In this document: piece by piece, positions 1-6,272 of the stretch
Position numbering within the stretch: position 1 is the first letter of the stretch
How the letters are laid out: the number at the start of each line of letters is the position of its first letter
Assembly (NCBI GenBank): GCA_937872715.1
Contig: CALMTJ010000370.1
Span: forward strand, 3,649-14,584
Length of the DNA: 10,936 nt
DNA from: an uncultured Methylobacteriaceae bacterium
Lineage (GTDB): Bacteria; Pseudomonadota; Alphaproteobacteria; Rhizobiales; Beijerinckiaceae
Direction of reading: 5' to 3'
Notes under the pieces: model-generated
What the model saw: only the letters and a program-made list of their open reading frames with translations
The model's database searches: none
What the model was told of the DNA's origin: nothing
Position numbers and translations under genes: made by a program

Positions 1-1
1 C

Positions 2-187
2 AAGTGGGGCTTCCCGCAGAAGCCGCCGGGCCGCAGCCCGCTCGCGGACGCGGTCAAGGCCGCGGCCTACACGGCGCTGAGGGCGCCGCTCGAGCCGCTC
101 CGCCGGAGCGAGCGCCTCCGCAACCTGATCCGCGGCGCCCTCTTCGGCCGCGGCGCCAACTACTACCTGGCGGGCCGCAAGGGCTGA
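2..187 (+). CDS. C-terminal end of an unidentified protein (5' end outside window)
   Basis: Open frame entering from the left edge and ending at TGA 185-187; 61 residues are visible. It is basic and rich in Arg, Ala and Leu (for example ALRAPLEPLRRSERLRNLIR) and ends in GRGANYYLAGRKG. A last hydrophobic strand followed by a basic tail is reminiscent of the final beta strand of class I SAM-dependent methyltransferases, but 61 residues are too few to assign a family and I do not recognise the protein. The codon pattern (G or C in nearly every third position) is that of real genes in this window, and no other frame is as convincing. The gene is followed by a repeat-bearing spacer and then the convergent end of the GST gene. 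Confidence 0.6.
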   Translation, partial: KWGFPQKPPGRSPLADAVKAAAYTALRAPLEPLRRSERLRNLIRGALFGRGANYYLAGRKG

Positions 188-204
188 TTCCGAGGGTCGT
201 CTCC

Positions 205-315
205 GTCATGGCCGGGCGTGGCCCGGCCATCCACGAGGGACGCCCGCGACAGGTACGTCGTCGACGCTTCGCATGCGGAAAGGCGTGGATGGCCGGGCCA
301 AGCCCGGCCATGACG
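205..315. repeat. Inverted pair of REP-like palindromes
   Basis: Two copies of a ~31 bp palindromic unit lie at 205-235 and 284-315. Each contains ATGGCCGGGC and GCCCGGCCAT arms around a 2-4 base centre, flanked by GTC and CCACG. The second copy is the reverse complement of the first with a single difference at the centre. Inverted doublets of short palindromes are the usual arrangement of bacterial REP/BIME elements, and units of this type are common between genes in Rhizobiales. It sits between two convergent genes (stops at 187 and 377), so it may also act as a bidirectional terminator or mRNA-stabilising hairpin. The rest of the 188-376 spacer shows nothing recognisable. Confidence 0.8.
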
Positions 316-376
316 AGGACGGATATTCTCCAGCGAAATCTCAAGGCTGAGGTGGCCGGCTCACGCAGACTGCCTG

Positions 377-1033
377 TCAGAACTCCATGTCGAGTTCCTC
401 GATGTCGTCCGGCTCGTCACGGGCGGCGTCCATCCATTCGGCGAGGATCGGCCATGCGGTGACGTGGTCGCGGTAGCCGGCGCATTCGTCCGGCAGGGCC
501 ACGTCGTAGGTGACGAAGCGCGTGGCGACGGGCGCGTACATCGCGTCGGCGAGCGTCGGCCGGTCGCCGAGGAGCCACGGGCCGCCATGTTTGGCCAGGC
601 TCTCGCGCCAGATGGTCGAGATACGCTCGATGTCGGATTTCGCCCCGGCCCAGATCTTGAAGCCTGGATGGCGCGCCTTGAGGTTCATCGGCAGGGCCGA
701 GCGCAGGTTCGCGAAGCCGGAATGCATCTCGCCCGACACAGACCGGCACCAGGCGCGGGCGGCGCGGCCCTCCGGCAGGAGATGGGCCTCCGGGAAGGTC
801 TCGTTCAGGTAGGACGCGATCGCCATCGTGTCCCAGACCCGGATGTCGCCATGCGTCAGCCGCGGCACCAGGAACGAGGGCGTGAGGTGGAGGAGCTCCG
901 CCCGGCTCGACGGGTCCCGCCCCGACAGGACCTCCGTCTCGAAATCGAGCGGCGTCATCCGGCAGACGAGCCAGCCGCGCAGCGACCAGGACGAGTAGTT
1001 TCGGCTCGAGATCGTCAGGACCGCGTCCGCCAC
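377..1033 (-). CDS. Glutathione S-transferase family protein
   Basis: Predicted cytosolic GST of 218 residues, the usual size. The N-terminal thioredoxin-like domain (about 1-85) starts AVLTISSRNYSSWSLR, whose Ser-rich loop is where Ser-type GSTs activate glutathione. It has a cis-proline in LVPRL (Pro57) and a WDTMAIASYL segment matching the [ED]SxAI glutathione-binding strand. The all-helical C-terminal domain has GDRPTLADAMYAPV (about 157-169), the conserved N-capping box region. The start is taken as GTG at 1033, because homology begins there and GGAG lies 6 bases upstream; a longer frame to 1093 adds 20 residues that do not look like GST. It conjugates or reduces an unknown electrophile with glutathione; substrate cannot be inferred. 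The gene is divergent from phaZ, with about 117 bp between the starts. Confidence 0.9.
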   Translation of the reverse strand: MADAVLTISSRNYSSWSLRGWLVCRMTPLDFETEVLSGRDPSSRAELLHLTPSFLVPRLTHGDIRVWDTMAIASYLNETFPEAHLLPEGRAARAWCRSVSGEMHSGFANLRSALPMNLKARHPGFKIWAGAKSDIERISTIWRESLAKHGGPWLLGDRPTLADAMYAPVATRFVTYDVALPDECAGYRDHVTAWPILAEWMDAARDEPDDIEELDMEF

Positions 1034-1071
1034 GCCCGTCTCCGTCCGTTTGCCACGTAAGCGGGACGCGT

Positions 1072-1101
1072 TTGTCACCGCCGCGCGGCTCACAGTAGGA
1101 T
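1072..1101 (+). promoter_or_regulatory. Possible sigma70-type promoter for phaZ
   Basis: TTGTCA at 1072-1077 and TAGGAT at 1096-1101 are separated by 18 bases. They match the -35 and -10 consensus at 5 of 6 and 4 of 6 positions. Transcription would begin near 1108, giving a ~43 base leader for a phaZ start at 1151; this is also an argument against the longer ORF starting at 1100. A perfect 7+7 palindrome (GGTGGGC, one base, GCCCACC; 1124-1138) lies in the proposed leader and could be an operator or a small hairpin. In DNA this GC-rich, promoter matches by eye are weak evidence. Confidence 0.3.
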
Positions 1102-1150
1102 GATGTCACGCGGCGTAGCAAAGGGTGGGCCGCCCACCGGCCGGATCCCG

Positions 1151-2371
1151 ATGGTGAACCTGTACGACGCCTACGAGCTGTCCTCGGACATGGCGGATGC
1201 TGTGAAGGCCTGGGGCCGGGTCGTCCACGCCACCTGGTCGCCCTGGCGGGAGGCGGGCTTCGCCGAGCCCGTGACCTGGATGACGGCCGGCGGCGCCATG
1301 ATGATGCGGGCCGGGCTCACCCATTCGCGCCCGGGCTACGGCATCGGCGCGGTGACGGCCGGGAACCGCGACGCGGCCGTGACGGAGGAGACGGCCTTCT
1401 CGACGCCGTTCGGAACGCTCACCCATTTCCGCAAGGACATGGACCAGAAGCAGCCGCGCGTGCTGGTCGTCGCACCCCTGTCCGGCCATTTCGCGACGCT
1501 GCTCCGCCACACGGTGAAGACGCTCCTCGCCCACCACGACGTCTTCGTCACCGACTGGACGAACGCCCGCGACGTCCCGCTCTCCGAAGGCCCGTTCGGT
1601 TTCGACGACTATGTCGACCACGTGGTGCGATTCCTGGAGCATATCGGGCCGGGCGCCCACATCGTCGCCGTGTGCCAGCCCTGCGTCCAGGCGCTCGCGG
1701 CCGCGGCCCTGATGGCGGAGAGCGGGAACGCCGCGCAGCCCGCCTCCATGACGCTGATGGCCGGCCCGGTCGATACGGGCGTCAACCCGACGAGGGTGAA
1801 CGCGCTCGCGCTGTCGAAGCCGATGAGCTGGTTCGAGGACAACCTCATCTCGACGGTGCCGTCTCGCCACGCGGGCGCCGGGCGGCGCGTCTATCCGGGC
1901 TTCATGCAGCTCCTCGCCTTCATGTCGATGAATGCCGACCGGCACGTGAAGGGCCATCTCGACCTCTTCTGGCACCTCGCCTCCGGGAGGAGAACGGAGG
2001 CGCTCGGCATCCAGACCTTCTACGACGAGTATTTCGCGGTCCTGGACCTCGCGGCCGAGTTCTACCTCGAGACGGTGTCGCGCGTGTTCCAGGACAACGC
2101 GCTCGCCCGGAACGAGCTCGAATACCGTGGCCGCCGGCTCGACATGCGCTCGATCAGGCGCACGGCGCTGATGACGGTCGAGGGCGAGCGCGACGACATC
2201 TGCTCCGTCGGGCAGACGCTCGCGGCGCACGACCTCTGCACGGGCCTGCGGCCCTACATGAAGCGGCACCACCTCCAGGCCGGCGTCGGCCATTACGGCG
2301 TGTTCTCCGGCCGCAGGTGGGAAGGCCAGACCTACCCCATCGTGAAGAACTTCGTCCTCGCCAACGATTGA
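1151..2371 (+). CDS. phaZ: Intracellular polyhydroxybutyrate depolymerase
   Basis: 406-residue alpha/beta-hydrolase-type depolymerase of the PhaZa1 (Ralstonia eutropha) family. It mobilises amorphous intracellular PHB granules and acts at the granule surface in the cytoplasm. Family blocks run the whole length: VLVVAPLSGHFATLLRHTVK, VFVTDW, VCQPC, GRRVYPGF, YDEYFAVLDLAAEFYL, ALMTVEGERDDI and GHYGVFSGRRW. The expected catalytic triad is present: the first Cys of VCQPC (Cys175), Asp in GERDD (348 or 349) and His in GVGHYG (381). These correspond to Cys183, Asp355 and His388 of R. eutropha. The PhaZa1 N-terminus aligns with MVNLYDAYEL, so ATG 1151 is chosen, although no good ribosome site precedes it; ATG 1100 or 1103 would add 16-17 unrelated residues. 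No phaC or phasin gene is adjacent. Confidence 0.94.
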   Translation: MVNLYDAYELSSDMADAVKAWGRVVHATWSPWREAGFAEPVTWMTAGGAMMMRAGLTHSRPGYGIGAVTAGNRDAAVTEETAFSTPFGTLTHFRKDMDQKQPRVLVVAPLSGHFATLLRHTVKTLLAHHDVFVTDWTNARDVPLSEGPFGFDDYVDHVVRFLEHIGPGAHIVAVCQPCVQALAAAALMAESGNAAQPASMTLMAGPVDTGVNPTRVNALALSKPMSWFEDNLISTVPSRHAGAGRRVYPGFMQLLAFMSMNADRHVKGHLDLFWHLASGRRTEALGIQTFYDEYFAVLDLAAEFYLETVSRVFQDNALARNELEYRGRRLDMRSIRRTALMTVEGERDDICSVGQTLAAHDLCTGLRPYMKRHHLQAGVGHYGVFSGRRWEGQTYPIVKNFVLAND

Positions 2372-2400
2372 AGGCCGCGCCCGACACGGCTCGCGCCGTT

Positions 2401-2523
2401 CTTCTCCCTCGCGGGAGAAGGTGGCCCCGGCATCAGCGAGGATAGGATAAGGGGCACGCGCCCGGAGGCCCCCTCATCCGTCGGCCCTTCGCGCCGGCCC
2501 CTCCTCCCGCGAGGGGAGAAGGG
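2401..2523. repeat. Nested palindromic intergenic repeat
   Basis: The left arm 2401-2420 (CTTCTCCC, TCGC, GGGAGAAG) is itself a hairpin. The right arm 2503-2522 (CCTCCCGCGAGGGGAGAAGG) is an inverted, slightly diverged copy. Between them GGATAAGGGG (2445-2454) pairs with CCCCCTCATCC (2469-2479), so the whole ~120 bp block can fold on itself around a centre near 2462. Elements with these CTTCTCCC/GGGAGAAG ends and a GGATGAGGGG core are common between genes in Rhizobiales. It begins 29 bp after the phaZ stop and probably serves as its 3' end. The rest of the 2372-2654 spacer holds only the leader and ribosome site of the next gene. Confidence 0.75.
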
Positions 2524-2654
2524 GCGCGTTGGAGGCGTGTCGCCTTTTCCGGCTGGCAGCAGCAGTCGCGGCGGCGGGGCAGGGTCCAACCGGAACTCCC
2601 CCTGACTCCGCCCCGTTACGGAGCATTCCGCCGAAGGGCGCGGAGGAGGCATCC

Positions 2655-3077
2655 ATGACCAAGCACGTTCTCGCGGCATTCGCGCTCGCATCCGTCCTCG
2701 CCGGCCCGGCTTCGGCACAGGGCGTCGTCCAGGGCTCGCGGCAGGGCGAGGCGGCGGGCGAGCGCGTCGGAGGTCCGGTGGGCGGGGTCGTCGGCAGCGT
2801 GATCGGCGGCGTGGTCGGAGGCGTCAACGGCGCGGTCGACGGCATCCTCGGCCGGGACGCGCGCCCGCGCTTCCGGGAGTACGTCGTCCGGGAGAACCGG
2901 CCGTCATACAGGTTCGGGGACGACGTGCGCGTCGGCGTCATGCTGCCGGACACGGGCGTGACCTATTACGAGGTGCCGGCCGAGTTCGGGGCGCGCGGAT
3001 ACCGCTACACGGTCCTGAACGGTCGCTACGTCCTGGTCGATCCGGCGACGAACCGGGTCGTCGAGGTCATCGACTGA
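2655..3077 (+). CDS. Exported glycine-rich DUF1236-like protein
   Basis: 140 residues. Residues 1-22 form a classic Sec signal peptide (MTKHVLAAFALASVLAG followed by PASAQ), with cleavage expected after the second Ala of ASA. Residues 38-66 are a Gly/Val repeat region (GGPVGGVVGSVIGGVVGGVN) resembling a glycine zipper, which could pack against or insert into a membrane. Residues 85-139 (YRFGDDVRVGVMLPDTGVTY, then YEVPAEFG, YRYTVLNGRYVLVDP and RVVEVI) fit the DUF1236 pattern seen in small Rhizobiales periplasmic proteins. Its function is unknown. The start is ATG 2655, set by GGAGGAGG five bases upstream and the signal peptide; the frame is open back to 2529 but that part is non-coding. It is probably monocistronic, flanked by the repeat and by serA. 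Confidence 0.85.
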   Translation: MTKHVLAAFALASVLAGPASAQGVVQGSRQGEAAGERVGGPVGGVVGSVIGGVVGGVNGAVDGILGRDARPRFREYVVRENRPSYRFGDDVRVGVMLPDTGVTYYEVPAEFGARGYRYTVLNGRYVLVDPATNRVVEVID

Positions 3078-3173
3078 CCGGTCGCGGGACGAGTCGCGCG
3101 GGGCGGCGGCCCGCTGGACGGGTCCGGCCCCGGGGTCTAAGGCCGTGCCCCCTCCCCGTTTCCCGACCTCGCG

Positions 3174-4424
3174 ATGTCCGACCGCCTATCCCTGTCCAAG
3201 GACAGGATCCACGTCCTCCTGCTCGAAGGCGTGAACGAGAGCGCGGCCGACATCCTTCGCTCGGCCGGCTACTCCAACGTCGTGCGCACGGCGAAGGCGC
3301 TCGACGCGGAGACGCTGAAGGCGCAGCTCCGCGGCGTCCACATCCTGGGCATCAGGTCCCGCACCCAGCTCACGGAGGACATCTTCGCCGCGGCCGGCCG
3401 GCTGATGGCCGTCGGCTGCTTCTCCGTCGGCACGAACCAGGTCGATCTCGTCGCGGCCGGCCGGCGCGGGATCCCTGTCTTCAACGCTCCGTTCTCCAAC
3501 ACGCGGAGCGTGGCGGAGCTCGTGATCGGCGAGATCGTCATGCTGTTCCGCCGCGTCCTGCCCCGGTCCAGGACCGCGCACGAGGGCGGCTGGGACAAGT
3601 CCGCGACCGACTCGCTCGAGGTGCGGGGCAAGACGCTCGGCATCGTCGGCTACGGAAATATCGGCTCGCAGCTCTCGAACCTCGCCGAGGCCATGGGCAT
3701 GCGGGTGATCTACCACGACCTGACTGACAAGCTCCGGCACGGCAACACGGAGCCGGTCCGCTCGCTCGGAGAGCTGCTTGCGGGAAGCGACGTGGTCAGC
3801 CTCCACGTTCCCGAGACGCCCGCGACCCACGGGATGATCGGCGAGGCCGAGATCCGGGCCATGAAACCCGGCGCCTACCTGATCAACAACTCGCGCGGCA
3901 CCGTGGTCGACCTCGACGCTCTGGCGCGGGCGCTGCGGGACGGGCACCTCCGGGGCGCCGCGATCGACGTGTTTCCGGTCGAGCCGGCCTCCAACGCCGA
4001 GCGTTTCGTGTCCCCTCTTCAGGGGATCGAGAACGTCATCCTCACCCCCCATATCGGCGGCTCGACGGAGGAGGCGCAGGAGCGGATCGGCGCCGAGGTG
4101 GCGAAGAAGCTCGTCGATTACTCGGATATCGGCTCGACCACGGGTGCCGTGAACTTCCCCCAGGTGCAGCTCTCGCCCCGGCCGACCGCGACGCGGTTCA
4201 TGCAGGTGCACAACAACGTGCCGGGGATGCTCGGCCGGCTGAACGACGTCTTCTCCCGCCGCGGCATCAACATCGCGGCCCAGTACCTGCAGACGGATGG
4301 CGAGATCGGCTACGTCGTCATCGAATCGGACGGCACCGGGCCGGAGGCGGCCGAAGCGGTCCTCCGCGACATCCGGGCGCTCGACGGCACGATCCGGGCC
4401 CGCCTCCTCTACGAGAGGCGGTAG
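3174..4424 (+). CDS. serA: D-3-phosphoglycerate dehydrogenase (E. coli type, ACT domain)
   Basis: 416 residues, near-colinear with E. coli SerA (410 aa). It oxidises 3-phosphoglycerate to 3-phosphohydroxypyruvate with NAD+, the first step of serine synthesis, in the cytoplasm. The N-terminal substrate domain contains GCFSVGTNQVDL and FNAPFSNTRSVAELVIGEIV. The Rossmann fold has GYGNIG (159-164) with Asp182 after strand 2, giving NAD preference. Catalytic Arg241, Glu270 and His293 lie in NNSRGTVVD, FPVEPAS and TPHIGGST. The C-terminal ACT domain (about 340-416) keeps His346, Asn348 and Asn366, the counterparts of the E. coli serine-inhibition residues His344, Asn346 and Asn364. Feedback inhibition by serine is therefore likely. 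ATG 3174 matches the family start, though the ribosome site is weak. serC is not adjacent. Confidence 0.95.
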   Translation: MSDRLSLSKDRIHVLLLEGVNESAADILRSAGYSNVVRTAKALDAETLKAQLRGVHILGIRSRTQLTEDIFAAAGRLMAVGCFSVGTNQVDLVAAGRRGIPVFNAPFSNTRSVAELVIGEIVMLFRRVLPRSRTAHEGGWDKSATDSLEVRGKTLGIVGYGNIGSQLSNLAEAMGMRVIYHDLTDKLRHGNTEPVRSLGELLAGSDVVSLHVPETPATHGMIGEAEIRAMKPGAYLINNSRGTVVDLDALARALRDGHLRGAAIDVFPVEPASNAERFVSPLQGIENVILTPHIGGSTEEAQERIGAEVAKKLVDYSDIGSTTGAVNFPQVQLSPRPTATRFMQVHNNVPGMLGRLNDVFSRRGINIAAQYLQTDGEIGYVVIESDGTGPEAAEAVLRDIRALDGTIRARLLYERR

Positions 4425-4433
4425 GCCGGCGGA

Positions 4434-5243
4434 TCAGCCCGGGACCTCGTCGGTGACGACCTTGAAGCCGGACAGCGAGCAATCGCCGAAGCTCGTCACG
4501 ATGGCGACATCCGTCGCGTCGCGGCCGCGGGCCATGACGACCCGGCCGATCCGCGGCTTGTTGTGCCGGGCGTCGAACGTGTACCAGCGCCCGCCGAGGA
4601 ACACCTCGAACCAGGCGGAGAAATCCATCGGATCGTCGACTGGCGGGACGCCGATATCGCCGAGATAGCCGGTCGCGTAACGGGCCGGAACGTTCATGCA
4701 GCGGCAGAGCGTCACCCCGAGATGGGCGAAGTCCCGGCACACTCCCTGGCGCTCCTGATGCGCCTCGAACGCGGTCTTCGTGGAGCGGGCGTATTGGTAG
4801 CCGAAGGTCACGCGGTCATGCGCGTAGTCGACGATCGCCTGGACGAGCGGCCACCCCTTGCGGGCGTTTCCGAACAGCGACCAGGCGAGATCGGACATCT
4901 TGTCCGTCTCGCAGTACCGGCTGCCGAGCAGGTAGACGAGCGCCTCCGGCGGCAGGTGCTCGACCGCGTGCTGCTCGGCATCCGGCGCGTAATCGTCCGG
5001 CAGGCCGGTATCGGAGACGACGAAGTCGTTCATGATGAGGAGCGGGCCGGGCTCGGCGAACACCCGGAGGCAGCGGTTGCCGAACATGTCCCGGTAATCG
5101 GTGCGGTCGACGGGCCGATCGAACGAGACCTCGTCAGGGCCGAGGAGGTCCGCGTTCCTGTCCGGGTGGATGTTGAGCATCAGGATCAGCGGCGAAGGCT
5201 GGCGGACGTCGTAGGAGATCTCGTATCCGCACCGGATCCTCAT
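4434..5243 (-). CDS. Transglutaminase-like protein with unusual active site
   Basis: 269 residues, second gene of a coupled pair. The N-terminal half (about 1-130) is a beta-rich domain (MRIRCGYEISYDV, then MLNIHPDRNADL and YLLGSRYCETDKMSD). The transglutaminase-like core follows, with the nucleophile Cys169 in RQGVCRDFAHL and Asp224 in GGRWYTFDARHNKPRIGR. At the usual HAW position the sequence is FSAWFEVF, so Ser209 stands where the catalytic His is expected. The chemistry is therefore uncertain: a different His, perhaps His174 or His227, may serve, or the protein may bind rather than cleave. ATG 5243 is preceded by AAGGAGG and overlaps the stop of the upstream gene by four bases. Bacterial members are generally cysteine protease- or amidase-like rather than cross-linkers. 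No signal peptide is seen. The gene converges on serA with 9 bp between stops. Confidence 0.85.
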   Translation of the reverse strand: MRIRCGYEISYDVRQPSPLILMLNIHPDRNADLLGPDEVSFDRPVDRTDYRDMFGNRCLRVFAEPGPLLIMNDFVVSDTGLPDDYAPDAEQHAVEHLPPEALVYLLGSRYCETDKMSDLAWSLFGNARKGWPLVQAIVDYAHDRVTFGYQYARSTKTAFEAHQERQGVCRDFAHLGVTLCRCMNVPARYATGYLGDIGVPPVDDPMDFSAWFEVFLGGRWYTFDARHNKPRIGRVVMARGRDATDVAIVTSFGDCSLSGFKVVTDEVPG

Positions 5244-6211
5244 AGAGCCCCCTCCTTCGCGCGTTCCCAATCCCGCGCCGGACCGTAGGTTCCGGGCGGC
5301 AGGACCCGGCCGGAACGGGTCACGTCGTGCCGCGGCGCCGTCACCGGAGCCACGGTCGCCAAGACCTCCATCGACAGGAAGTCGCTCGGGAATCCGGTGA
5401 ACGAGCCCGTGAGCGGGGCCGCCTGACGCGGGTCCCGGACGGCAGCGACCCGGATCAGCCCGGCATTGCCGACCGTGCCGCTCGTCGGGTCGAAATCAAT
5501 CCAGCCCGCGCCGGGCAGGTAGACCTGCAGCCAGGCATGGGTGTTGCCGCCGGCGAGCTCCGCGGAGGCATCGCCGCTCCGCACGTGGAGGTAGCCGGAC
5601 GCGAACCGGGCCGCGAAGCCCAGCACCCGCACCGCCTCGCACATCAGCACCGCGAAGTCGCGGCAGGTGCCGCTCCCGAGTCGCAGGGTCTCAGCCGGAT
5701 CCTGGATCCCCGCCTCCTCGCGCCGAAGATAGGCGAAGTCCCGCCGGATGGCGTGGCTCAGCCGGCACAGGAAGCCGAACGTGTCCTGCGCGCCGTCCCC
5801 GTCCAGGATGCGGCGGGCGAAGCGGTCGACGGCGTGGTCGGGGTCGAGATGCTGGCGCTCAGTAAAACGGGCGAGGTCGCGCGCCTCCTCCGCCCCGTAG
5901 GAGAAGGGGCAATTCACCGCGTGCGGCGCGATGCGGAGCGCGGTCGCGTCGAACGGCGTCACGTCCACCTCGACCCGAGACTCGAAGCGGAGAATGCGGC
6001 CGCGCCGCCCGAAGCGGGCCGAGCCCACCAGGTTGCCGGCCGAATCCTCCGTCCAGCGGCACTCGACCGGCTCCGGCTCGACGGAGAGTTCGGCCGAGAT
6101 CGTGCGCTGGTCGAACCCGTCCCGGGGCCGGAACATCATCCGGTGCTCGCCGAAGGCGACGGGCGACTTGTACCGGTAGGTCGTGACGTGTCGGACGAGG
6201 TAGATCGGCAT
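5240..6211 (-). CDS. Transglutaminase family protein, complete Cys-His-Asp triad
   Basis: 323 residues. Residues 1-90 match the bacterial transglutaminase-like N-terminal region (PF08379 type: MPIYLVRHVTTYRY, EHRMMFRPR). The transglutaminase core (PF01841 type) follows, with the triad in the expected order: Cys183 (GSGTCRDFAVLM), His225 (GGNTHAWLQVY) and Asp241 (GWIDFDPTSG). Its substrate is unknown; relatives are thought to be cytosolic cysteine proteases or amidases, often next to ATP-grasp and alpha-E domain genes, which are absent here. No signal peptide is visible. The start at 6211 is chosen because homology begins with MPIY; a 21-residue extension to 6274 is low-complexity and would overlap the divergent gene. 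The ribosome site is weak. The last codons overlap the next gene as ATGA, so the two are likely translated together. Confidence 0.88.
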   Translation of the reverse strand: MPIYLVRHVTTYRYKSPVAFGEHRMMFRPRDGFDQRTISAELSVEPEPVECRWTEDSAGNLVGSARFGRRGRILRFESRVEVDVTPFDATALRIAPHAVNCPFSYGAEEARDLARFTERQHLDPDHAVDRFARRILDGDGAQDTFGFLCRLSHAIRRDFAYLRREEAGIQDPAETLRLGSGTCRDFAVLMCEAVRVLGFAARFASGYLHVRSGDASAELAGGNTHAWLQVYLPGAGWIDFDPTSGTVGNAGLIRVAAVRDPRQAAPLTGSFTGFPSDFLSMEVLATVAPVTAPRHDVTRSGRVLPPGTYGPARDWERAKEGAL

Positions 6212-6272
6212 CGGGTAGGATGATTCCGCCGGAGGGGTAGCAGTTTCCGAGCCAACCGGGCTAGAGGGCGGC

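Noticed and set aside
1034..1093. Upstream extension of the GST gene to a start at 1093
   Set aside because: The added 20 residues do not resemble GST, while GTG 1033 has GGAG at good spacing and is where homology begins.
1106..2293. 395-residue open frame antisense to phaZ
   Set aside because: It lies wholly opposite a gene with clear family motifs, is rich in Arg, Gly, Ala and His as expected of GC-rich shadow frames, and shows no recognisable domain.
2529..2654. Upstream extension of the DUF1236-like gene to 2529
   Set aside because: It would bury the signal peptide inside the protein; ATG 2655 has a near-perfect ribosome site and begins the signal peptide.
3186..4211. 341-residue open frame antisense to serA
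   Set aside because: It mirrors the codon pattern of serA and has no domain of its own.
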